NCBI RefSeq assembly: GCF_003201205.1
Contig: NZ_QICN01000001.1
Location: 62,001-126,000 of the forward strand
Reading direction: 5' to 3'
DNA length: 64,000 nucleotides
Source of the DNA: Sinimarinibacterium flocculans
Lineage (GTDB): Bacteria > Pseudomonadota > Gammaproteobacteria > Nevskiales > Nevskiaceae
Shown: piece by piece, positions 55,893 to 64,000 of the stretch
How positions within the stretch are numbered: position 1 is the first letter of the stretch
How the letters are laid out: every line of letters starts with the position of its first letter
Notes under the pieces: model-generated
What the model was told of the DNA's origin: nothing
Database searches by the model: none
What the model saw: only the letters and a program-made list of their open reading frames with translations
Program-made: the position numbers and the translations under genes

Positions 55893-56279
55893 ATGAGCAT
55901 GCACATGCGAAGCCGTCAGAGGGGACTCGGTTGGTTCGGGCTGCTGTTCGTGCTGGGCGTGATTGCCTTCACGGCGATCGTCGTCGTCAAGTGCCTGCCG
56001 ATCTACCTGAACCAGATGAAGATCGCCAGCTCGATCAACAAGGTCGCGTCCGACCCGAGCAACGGTCGCGCCGAGCTTCACGAGTTGCGCCGCGATCTTC
56101 AGCGCTTCTGGGACATCGAAGACATCAACTACCTTCAGCCACGCGACATCAAGGTCAAGCGCACCGCCAACGGCCGCTTCCTGAGCTACGAATACGAAGC
56201 GCGCGAGCGGCTGTTCTACAACATCTCGATCGTCATCGATTTTCAGGACGACGTGCAGCTCGCCAACGTACAGTCTTGA
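55893..56279 (+). CDS. DUF4845 membrane protein
   Basis: A 128-residue protein with one N-terminal membrane helix (LGWFGLLFVLGVIAFTAIVV) and a soluble part after KCLPIYLNQMKIASSINKVA. DUF4845 genes lie between lepB and rnc in many gammaproteobacteria; the function is unknown. The ATG at 55893 has AAGGGG upstream. Its TGA overlaps the TTG start of rnc. Confidence 0.85.
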   Translation: MSMHMRSRQRGLGWFGLLFVLGVIAFTAIVVVKCLPIYLNQMKIASSINKVASDPSNGRAELHELRRDLQRFWDIEDINYLQPRDIKVKRTANGRFLSYEYEARERLFYNISIVIDFQDDVQLANVQS

Positions 56280-56965
56280 CCGATCCGCTGGACCGACTGC
56301 AGCAGCGACTTGCCTACCGGTTTGCCGACGCGGCATTGCTGGAGCGCGCGCTGTCCCATCGCAGCATCGGCAGTCGCAACAACGAGCGACTCGAGTTTCT
56401 CGGCGACGCGCTGGTGAACTTCATCGTGGCCGAGGTGCTGCATGCGACCAAGCCGACGGCGGAGGAGGGCGCGTTGTCGCGCCTGCGTGCAAGCTTGGTG
56501 CGCGAAGAGTCGCTCGCACGTCTGGCGCGCGAGCTCGATCTGGGTGAGGTCCTGCGGCTCGGCGAGAGCGAGCTCAAGTCCGGCGGGTTCCGGCGCGATT
56601 CGATCCTCGCCGATGCCTTCGAGGCCGTGCTCGGCGCGATCCACCTCGATGGCGGCTTCGATGCCGCGCGTGCCGCTACGCTGCGCCTGTTCGCCCCCCT
56701 GCTCGAGCAACTCCCGGATGCCGAGTCGCTTAAGGACCCGAAGACGCGCCTGCAGGAGTGGTTGCAGGCGCGATCGCGACCGCTTCCGCGCTACGAAGTG
56801 CTCGCCGAGGAGGGACCCGCGCACGCGCGGCGCTTCTCGGTGAGTTGCAGCCTTGCCGATGACGACAGCAGTACCTTCGCGCAGGCCGGCAGCCGCCGTG
56901 TCGCCGAGCAGCAGGCCGCGGCGGCGATGCTGGAACGGATGGAGGCCCCGCCGGGCCATGCGTAG
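56276..56965 (+). CDS. rnc: Ribonuclease III
   Basis: A 229-residue double-strand-specific RNase. It starts at TTG 56276 within the DUF4845 stop. The catalytic signature is NNERLEFLGDALVNFIVAEV with Glu and Asp ligands near residues 40-47, and the second acidic pair lies in ADAFEAVLGAIHLDGGF. The dsRNA-binding domain follows from about 155 (DPKTRLQEWLQARSRPLPRY, then AGSRRVAEQQAAAAMLERM). It processes rRNA precursors. Its stop TAG lies within a near-copy of the era start, described below. Confidence 0.96.
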   Translation: MTDPLDRLQQRLAYRFADAALLERALSHRSIGSRNNERLEFLGDALVNFIVAEVLHATKPTAEEGALSRLRASLVREESLARLARELDLGEVLRLGESELKSGGFRRDSILADAFEAVLGAIHLDGGFDAARAATLRLFAPLLEQLPDAESLKDPKTRLQEWLQARSRPLPRYEVLAEEGPAHARRFSVSCSLADDDSSTFAQAGSRRVAEQQAAAAMLERMEAPPGHA

Positions 56966-56993
56966 CGGCATCGTCACGGTTGCGGGGCGCCCC
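56958..56993 (+). repeat. First copy of the era start region
   Basis: 36 bases starting ATGCGTAG, identical in 34 of 36 positions to 57079-57114 (differences at bases 22 and 24). The rnc stop TAG sits in it. GGAGG lies 12 bases upstream. Confidence 0.9.
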
Positions 56994-57086
56994 TGCACCG
57001 GCGCTTGCGCCTGTGCCCGTGATGGTCATGTCGACCTCTGCCGACGTTGGGGCGTCATCGCCCTCACCGAGCCTGCCAATGCGTAG
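56958..57086 (+). CDS. Possible 42-residue leader peptide between rnc and era
   Basis: A frame that opens with the duplicated Era N-terminus (MRSGIVTVAGRP) and continues CTGACACARDGHVDLCRRWG to a TAG at 57084-57086, which lies within the first codons of era. It has a GGAGG 12 bases upstream and overlaps the end of rnc. Four cysteines lie in the new part. It may be a coupled leader peptide or a scar of duplication; nothing proves it is made. Confidence 0.35.
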   Translation: MRSGIVTVAGRPCTGACACARDGHVDLCRRWGVIALTEPANA

Positions 57087-57123
57087 CGGCATCGTCACGA
57101 TCGCGGGGCGCCCCAACGTCGGC
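57040..57123 (+). repeat. Inverted repeat covering the Era P-loop codons
   Basis: GCCGACGTTGGGGCG (57040-57054) is the exact reverse complement of CGCCCCAACGTCGGC (57109-57123), which encodes the GRPNVGK region of Era. The 54-base spacer includes the era start codon, so pairing would close it in a loop. Confidence 0.8.
57079..57114 (+). repeat. Second copy of the era start region, at the era gene
   Basis: Begins ATGCGTAG like the first copy; here it continues into the intact GTPase P-loop, whereas the first copy diverges after GRP. The two copies start 121 bases apart. Confidence 0.9.
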
Positions 57124-57966
57124 AAGTCGTCGCTGCTCAACGCGCTCGTCGGCCGCAAGGTGAGTATCGTCTCGCACAAGCCGCAGACGACTCGCCATCG
57201 CGTGCAGGGCGTGCTGCATGCCGGCGACGACCAGATCGTCTTCGTCGACACGCCGGGCCTGCACCTCCTGCAGAAGCGCGCGCTGAACCGCGTGATGAAC
57301 GAGGCTGCCGCCGGCGCCCTGCACGATGTCGATCTTGTGCTGTTCGTCATCGAGGCGGGTCGCTGGACACCGGAGGATCAGGCGGTGTTCGACAGGCTGG
57401 TGTCGCGCAATGTCCCGGTCGCCCTGGTCGTCAACAAGGTCGACCGCATCAATGACCGCAGCGCGCTGCTGCCGGAGCTGCAGCGGCTGGCCGCGATGCG
57501 CGACTACCGCTTCATCGTGCCGGTGTCCGCATTCAAGCGCGACAACCTCGTGGCCTTGCGTGACGAGATCCTGAAGGCGCTGCCGGAGGGGCCGCCGCTG
57601 TATCCGCAGGGGCAGGTCGTCGCGCACGACGATGCGTTCACCGTTGCCGAGGTGATTCGCGAAAAGCTGATCCGCAGTCTCCACCAGGAGCTGCCCTACG
57701 CGCTCACCGTGGAGGTCGAGCACTACGAACGCGAGGCCGGACTCGATCGCATCAGCGCGATCGTCTGGGTCGAGCGGGAGGGGCAGAAGAAGATCGTGAT
57801 CGGCGAGAACGGCGAGACGCTGAAGAAGGTCGGTACCGCGGCGCGGCGCGAGCTGGAGCGCAGCTTCGGCCGGCGGCTGTTTCTCAAGCTCTGGTGCAAG
57901 GTGCGCGAGAACTGGAGCGATGATCCGAAGGCATTGCGCCGTTTCGGCCTGTCCGGGGACGATTGA
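57079..57966 (+). CDS. era: GTPase Era
   Basis: A 295-residue GTPase needed for 16S rRNA maturation and 30S assembly. The P-loop is GRPNVGKSSLLNALVG; T-T in switch I, DTPGLH, NKVD and VSAFKRDN supply the other G motifs. The KH domain has VEREGQKKIVIGENGETLKK. The start at 57079 is assigned because it gives the usual MRSGIVTIAGRPNVGKS N-terminus. An in-frame codon at 56980 would add 33 non-conserved residues. There is no good ribosome site just upstream, so coupling to the upstream frame may feed it. Confidence 0.95.
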   Translation: MRSGIVTIAGRPNVGKSSLLNALVGRKVSIVSHKPQTTRHRVQGVLHAGDDQIVFVDTPGLHLLQKRALNRVMNEAAAGALHDVDLVLFVIEAGRWTPEDQAVFDRLVSRNVPVALVVNKVDRINDRSALLPELQRLAAMRDYRFIVPVSAFKRDNLVALRDEILKALPEGPPLYPQGQVVAHDDAFTVAEVIREKLIRSLHQELPYALTVEVEHYEREAGLDRISAIVWVEREGQKKIVIGENGETLKKVGTAARRELERSFGRRLFLKLWCKVRENWSDDPKALRRFGLSGDD

Positions 57967-57987
57967 TCCGCCTGCTGCGGGCCCGAC

Positions 57988-58677
57988 ATGAGCCGCCACA
58001 GTGTCGATCTCGAACCCGCCTTCATCCTGTCGCAGCGACCGTACCGCGACAGCAGCCGGCTGCTGGAGGTCCTGACGCTGCACCATGGGCGGATCGGACT
58101 GGTTGCACGCGGCGTGCGTGCGCGAAAGTCCCGCCTCGGCGCGGCCCTGCAGAGCTTTGCTCCGATGCTGCTGTCGTGGCGCGCGGCGGGCGAGCTGGGA
58201 ACCTTGCGTGCCGCCGAGCCGCGCGGACCGGCGGTGCCGCTGTCCGGCGAGCGCATCTTCTACGGCTGGTATCTCAATGAACTGCTGCTGCGGCTGCTGC
58301 CGCGCGACGATCCGCATCCGGTGCTGTACGCGCTGTACGAAACGCTGTTGCCGCAGCTGACGGATGAGGACGTGCAGGCCCAGATCGCGCTGCGCCTGTT
58401 CGAGAAGCGCCTGCTGGCCGATCTGGGGTACGCCCTGAACCTGCCACTGTCGCTCGATCCCCGACGCCGCTACCGCTATGAGCCGGACAGTGGCCCGATC
58501 GCGGACGGTGACGGCATTTCCGGTGCGAGCCTGATCGCCTTGCGCGACGAGCGCTTCGATTCGATCGAGGTGCTGCGCGACGCGCGTCGGGTCCTGCGTA
58601 CGGCGTTGCGTGCCCACCTCGGCGATCGCGAACTGACCTCGGCGCGCCTGCTGCGCGAGCTGCGCCGATCGCAGTGA
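57988..58677 (+). CDS. recO: DNA repair protein RecO
   Basis: A 229-residue recombination mediator that works with RecF and RecR to load RecA. The N-terminal OB-fold reads EPAFILSQRPYRDSSRLLEV, and LTLHHGRIGLVARGVRARKS is the family signature. The helical domain follows, with FYGWYLNELLLRLLPRDDPH. The zinc-binding cysteines of some RecO proteins are absent, as in E. coli. Located between era and pdxJ as in many gammaproteobacteria. Confidence 0.94.
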   Translation: MSRHSVDLEPAFILSQRPYRDSSRLLEVLTLHHGRIGLVARGVRARKSRLGAALQSFAPMLLSWRAAGELGTLRAAEPRGPAVPLSGERIFYGWYLNELLLRLLPRDDPHPVLYALYETLLPQLTDEDVQAQIALRLFEKRLLADLGYALNLPLSLDPRRRYRYEPDSGPIADGDGISGASLIALRDERFDSIEVLRDARRVLRTALRAHLGDRELTSARLLRELRRSQ

Positions 58678-58741
58678 GTGACATCGCGTCGCCCGCGCAT
58701 CGGCTATCTTCGTCCTCTCAATGCACTGGGAAACCCTCCGG

Positions 58742-59494
58742 ATGCCGTCTTCGCCCACCACCGCCATCCGCCTCGGCGTCAACGTCGACCATGTCGCCAC
58801 CGTGCGCCAGGCCCGCGGGACCGACTACCCCGATCCGGTCGAGGCCGGGCTGATCGCGGCAGCGGCCGGCGCCGACAGCATCACCATCCATCTGCGCGAG
58901 GATCGTCGCCACATCCAGGAGCACGACGTGCGCCGACTCAAGGCGCGCTGCCCGGTGCCGATCAATCTGGAGATGGCGATCACCGAGGAGATGCTCGCCT
59001 TCGCCTGCCGCGTCAAGCCGCGCTTCGCCTGCCTCGTGCCCGAGCGGCGGCGGGAGCTGACGACCGAGGGTGGACTCGACGTCGCCGGCCAGCGTCGGGC
59101 GGTCGGCGCGGCGTGTGCGCGACTGGCCCGCGCCGGAATCGAGGTGGCCCTGTTCATCGATCCCGATCCGGCGCAGCTCGATGCGGCCATCGCCAGCGGC
59201 GCGCCGCATGTCGAGATTCACACCGGGCGCTACGCGGAGGTGCGCGGACGCCGTCAGCAATCGGAACTCGCACGCATTGCGCGCTTCGCCGAGAAGGCGC
59301 AACGGGCGGGGCTCGAGGTCCATGCCGGGCACGGCCTGAACCTGGACAACGTCGGCGCGATCACGCGGATCGAGCCGATCGTCGAGCTCAACATCGGACA
59401 CAGCGTCGTCGCGCGCGCGCTGTTCATCGGTCTGCCCGCAGCGATCGCCGAGATGCGACGCGCCATGAACAGCGCCCGGCTGGGGCTCGAATGA
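58742..59494 (+). CDS. pdxJ: Pyridoxine 5'-phosphate synthase
   Basis: A 250-residue TIM-barrel enzyme that joins 3-amino-2-oxopropyl phosphate and deoxyxylulose phosphate to make pyridoxine 5'-phosphate. It opens [20 protein letters not shown], then [33 protein letters not shown] and [12 protein letters not shown], and ends [15 protein letters not shown]. The ATG at 58742 is taken; the longer frame adds seven residues. Its stop overlaps the acpS start. Confidence 0.96.
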   Translation: MPSSPTTAIRLGVNVDHVATVRQARGTDYPDPVEAGLIAAAAGADSITIHLREDRRHIQEHDVRRLKARCPVPINLEMAITEEMLAFACRVKPRFACLVPERRRELTTEGGLDVAGQRRAVGAACARLARAGIEVALFIDPDPAQLDAAIASGAPHVEIHTGRYAEVRGRRQQSELARIARFAEKAQRAGLEVHAGHGLNLDNVGAITRIEPIVELNIGHSVVARALFIGLPAAIAEMRRAMNSARLGLE

Positions 59495-59874
59495 GCGGCA
59501 TCTACGGCATCGGCGTCGACATCCTGCGCATCGAGCGCGTGGAGAAGGCGCTGGCGCGTCACGGCGACCGCCTGCTGACCCGCATGTTGAGCGAGGCCGA
59601 GCTGGCGGAGGTCCGTCAGCGCACCCATACCGCCCGGGCGCTGGCGATGTGCTTCGCCGCAAAGGAGGCCTTCGTCAAGGCGCTGGGCACAGGGTTTTCC
59701 GGCATCAAGTGGAGTGATGCGGGTGTCGTGCGCGCCGCCAACGGGCGTCCGCGGATGATTTTCAGCGACACCATGCAGGCACGGCTCGAACGCGATGGCG
59801 TCGGCGGCGTCCACGTCTCGCTCAGCGACGACGGCGGCCTGGTCTGCGCCTACGTGGTCATCGAGTCACGCTGA
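59491..59874 (+). CDS. acpS: Holo-[acyl-carrier-protein] synthase
   Basis: A 127-residue phosphopantetheinyl transferase that attaches phosphopantetheine from CoA to acyl carrier protein. Signature motifs: [18 protein letters not shown] with the metal-binding Asp, and [20 protein letters not shown]. It starts in the ATGA overlap with pdxJ. A strong hairpin lies between its stop and the convergent cysB-like gene. Confidence 0.95.
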   Translation: MSGIYGIGVDILRIERVEKALARHGDRLLTRMLSEAELAEVRQRTHTARALAMCFAAKEAFVKALGTGFSGIKWSDAGVVRAANGRPRMIFSDTMQARLERDGVGGVHVSLSDDGGLVCAYVVIESR

Positions 59875-59906
59875 CCCGGCATCGCGGTTGCGTTGTCCGG
59901 TGCGAC

Positions 59907-59935
59907 CCTGGCGCCCGGCGCTGCCGGGTGCCAGG
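59907..59935. terminator. Strong hairpin between acpS and the cysB-like gene
   Basis: CCTGGCGCCCGGC, loop GCT, GCCGGGTGCCAGG: a 13-bp stem with one G-U/G-T position. It sits between convergent stops and probably ends both transcripts, although no T-run follows. Confidence 0.55.
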
Positions 59936-59950
59936 CATCGGTCAGGACGT

Positions 59951-62444
<2,494 letters not shown>

Positions 62445-62447
62445 GTT

Positions 62448-62465
62448 TGTCAAGTTTGCTTGACA
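62448..62465. promoter_or_regulatory. Inverted repeat, probable XRE operator
   Basis: TGTCAAG-TTTG-CTTGACA, a perfect 7-bp inverted repeat right at the expected transcription start and 12 bases before the ATG at 62477. Binding there would block the promoter above, as in an autoregulated XRE module. The CTTGACA half also occurs at 62415-62421, overlapping the -35. Confidence 0.6.
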
Positions 62466-62476
62466 CGAGGCGGCGC

Positions 62477-62857
62477 ATGTACGACCGACGTTACTGGCGC
62501 GAAAGCGGGATCTGGCTGCTGATCTACCTGGGCGTGGTCCTGTTGACCGCGGCCGTGATGCGCCGGCTGCCTGATGACAGCCTCTGGCGTCTGCCGGCGA
62601 TGCTGCCGTTCTTCGCCGCCGCAGCCGCAGCGTTCTGGATCGAGTTGCGGCAGCTGCGCCGCTTCGATGAACTGCAGCGTGCCATCTACCTCGAAGCGTC
62701 GCTGGCCGCGCTGTGGCTCACGGGTGCCGCCATCATCAGCGTCTGGCTGCTCGAAGAGGTCGGGGGTCTCGGGCGGATCTCGCCGCTGTGGCTGCTCGGT
62801 GTGCTCGGCGCCGGCTTTGCGCTCGGCTACTTCAAGGCCCGGCGTCGCTACCGGTGA
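62477..62857 (+). CDS. Small inner-membrane protein with four helices
   Basis: A 126-residue protein from ATG 62477 (MYDRRYWRESGIWLLIYLGV), with hydrophobic segments at about 13-33, 42-60, 78-98 and 104-120 and a basic tail (KARRRYR). No named family is recognised, but small proteins of this layout are often paired with a short XRE regulator. The stop overlaps the GTG start of the XRE gene, so the two are co-translated. The likely role is a membrane component controlled by the regulator; the cargo or signal is unknown. Confidence 0.65.
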   Translation: MYDRRYWRESGIWLLIYLGVVLLTAAVMRRLPDDSLWRLPAMLPFFAAAAAAFWIELRQLRRFDELQRAIYLEASLAALWLTGAAIISVWLLEEVGGLGRISPLWLLGVLGAGFALGYFKARRRYR

Positions 62858-63045
62858 AGAACCGCGTTCGCGAGTGCCGCCAGCAGACCGGCTGGACGCA
62901 GCAGGATCTGGCCGAGCGCCTCGGCGTTTCCAGACAGACCGTCAACGCGATCGAGACCGGCAAGTACGATCCGAGTCTGCCGCTGGCCTTCGCGCTCGCC
63001 GCACTGTTCGATTGCCGCATCGAGGATCTATTCGACCCGTCCTGA
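62854..63045 (+). CDS. Short XRE-family transcriptional regulator
   Basis: A 63-residue protein consisting of a single helix-turn-helix: VRECRQQTGWTQQDLAERLG, then VSRQTVNAIETGKYDPSLPL, ending FDCRIEDLFDPS. The GTG start overlaps the stop of the upstream membrane-protein gene. Regulators of this class (about 65-70 residues, ending in a conserved IEDLF) bind an inverted repeat at their own promoter; a fitting palindrome lies at 62448-62465. Confidence 0.88.
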   Translation: MKNRVRECRQQTGWTQQDLAERLGVSRQTVNAIETGKYDPSLPLAFALAALFDCRIEDLFDPS

Positions 63046-63079
63046 GGCCCGCAGGCCCGGACAAATGCCAAGGAACACC

Positions 63080-63220
63080 ATGACCGACATCCTCTTCGCT
63101 GCCCTGATCGTCGTTGCGATGCTGTGCATGCGTTTCACCGAGCTGTTCTTCGAGAAGGTCTGGCCGCTGATCGAGCTGGCCGTCCGGCAACGCCTGGAAC
63201 GGCCGGAGCAGCGACCATGA
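63080..63220 (+). CDS. 46-residue putative membrane peptide
   Basis: A short frame, ATG 63080, reading MTDILFAALIVVAMLCMRFT and ending in a basic tail (LERPEQRP). A single membrane helix covers about residues 4-18, followed by an amphipathic stretch FFEKVWPLIELAVRQRLE. AAGGAACA lies 8 bases upstream. Its stop overlaps the start of the next gene by ATGA. The spacing and coupling suggest it is real. Confidence 0.55.
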   Translation: MTDILFAALIVVAMLCMRFTELFFEKVWPLIELAVRQRLERPEQRP

Positions 63221-64000
63221 TGCGCTTGCTGGTCGCCGCGGCGCTGCTGTGGGCAATGCCGTTGCCCGCCGCCCGCGCGCAGGGGCCGCTGACGTTCGCC
63301 GACTGCGACCTGGTCGACGGTCACGGTGTTCCGCGCGTCGAGGCGCAGTGCGCCGACTTTGCCGTGCCGGAAAACCACGACGAGCCGCAGGGACGCCAGA
63401 TCGAGCTGCGCGTGGTCCGCGTCGAAGCTCGTCAGGCACGTCGACACGACGATCCCGTGGTGCTGCTGGCGGGCGGGCCCGGCCAGTCGGCGGTGGATGC
63501 CTACGTGTCGATGCGCGCGGCCTTCGCACCGCTCAACCGCGATCGCGAAGTGTTGCTCGTCGACCAGCGCGGCACCGGATCGTCCAACCGGCTGGCCTGC
63601 GATCTCGCCGAATCCGAGCTGCAGCTGACGCCGGAGCCGGCCGAACTGCGGCGCATGGCGAATCGCTGCCTCGACGACCTTGCCGGGCGCGCCAATGTCC
63701 GGTACTACACGACGTCGGACTACATCCTCGATCTGGAACAGGTGCGCTCGGCACTGGGCATCGCGCAGCTCAACCTGATCGGCGGGTCCTACGGTACGCG
63801 CGTGGCGCTCGAGTACCTGCGCCGCCATCCACAGGCAATCCGCACGGTCGTCGTCGACGGTGTCGTGCCGCCGACGCTCGCGCTGACCCAGGATCATGCG
63901 CGCAACCTCGACGACGCGATCGAGCGCCTGTTCGCCACTTGTGCAGCGGATGCCGGCTGCCGTGAGCGCTACGGCCGCCCCGCGCAGTTGCTGCGACAGC
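63217..64000 (+). CDS. Exported alpha/beta hydrolase, TAP-like/prolyl-aminopeptidase type, 3' end cut off
   Basis: The first 261 residues are visible; the frame runs off the window. A signal peptide ends near PAARA/QG. The hydrolase core has VVLLAGGPGQSAVDAYVSMR (oxyanion loop), LLVDQRGTGSSNRLACDL, and the nucleophile elbow LIGGSYGTRVALEYLRRHP. Cys pairs before and after the core suit a periplasmic enzyme. Family members release amino acids or tripeptides from peptides; the substrate is unknown. It starts at the ATGA overlap with the 46-residue peptide gene. Confidence 0.82.
   Translation, partial: MMRLLVAAALLWAMPLPAARAQGPLTFADCDLVDGHGVPRVEAQCADFAVPENHDEPQGRQIELRVVRVEARQARRHDDPVVLLAGGPGQSAVDAYVSMRAAFAPLNRDREVLLVDQRGTGSSNRLACDLAESELQLTPEPAELRRMANRCLDDLAGRANVRYYTTSDYILDLEQVRSALGIAQLNLIGGSYGTRVALEYLRRHPQAIRTVVVDGVVPPTLALTQDHARNLDDAIERLFATCAADAGCRERYGRPAQLLRQ

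Overview
The window is a GC-rich chromosomal segment of a Gram-negative bacterium, most likely a gammaproteobacterium near Xanthomonadales/Nevskiales. The basis is gene content and order: rpoE-rseA-rseB-rseC-degP-lepA-lepB-rnc-era-recO-pdxJ-acpS, heptose/LPS genes, a UrcA-family protein, a large TonB-dependent receptor and GlyGly-CTERM proteins. No rRNA, tRNA or CRISPR array was seen.

Layout. 1-5.4 kb: the end of a SulP transporter, a Bax-inhibitor-1 membrane protein, a PAS-PAS-PAS-GGDEF-EAL protein, a small lipoprotein and a DUF2061 membrane protein behind a possible Fur box. 5.6-10.6 kb: amidase, hotdog-like protein and glnE, tightly coupled. 10.6-21.1 kb: a surface-glycan block (sulfotransferase, AsnB-type amidotransferase, four GT4-type glycosyltransferases, a GT9 heptosyltransferase), with ilvE and hldE. 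21.1-22.0 kb: a divergent carboxymuconolactone decarboxylase-like/HxlR pair around a palindrome. 22.0-28.8 kb: an accessory island, visibly less GC-rich, with a membrane winged-helix regulator, UrcA protein, orphan IS3 OrfA-like protein, decayed IS5-type element and TonB-dependent receptor. 28.8-32.7 kb: EamA transporter, amidohydrolase and HDOD protein. 32.7-41.2 kb: a protein-degradation block (M28 lipoprotein peptidase, S9 peptidase, POT peptide transporter, two paralogous trypsin-like proteases with GlyGly-CTERM tails). 41.4-46.8 kb: ygfZ, then a complete succinate dehydrogenase unit with a DUF1674/SDHAF4-like gene, sdhCDAB, sdhE and a ygfX-like gene. 46.8-59.9 kb: nadB, the envelope-stress operon and the lepA-to-acpS housekeeping run. 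59.9-64 kb: cysB-like regulator, siroheme synthase, a small membrane protein/XRE module with its own operator-like palindrome, a 46-residue membrane peptide and a secreted alpha/beta hydrolase cut by the window end.

The oddest structure is at rnc/era (56.94-57.12 kb). The era start region is present twice, 121 bp apart, at 34/36 identity. Both copies place a TAG stop inside the new start codon region, and a further inverted copy could pair with the codons of the Era P-loop. Other points worth following are the XRE module, the sulfotransferase/AsnB glycan block, and the orphan transposase-like HTH protein coupled to a UrcA gene.

All calls are by reading translations and motifs; no database search was run.
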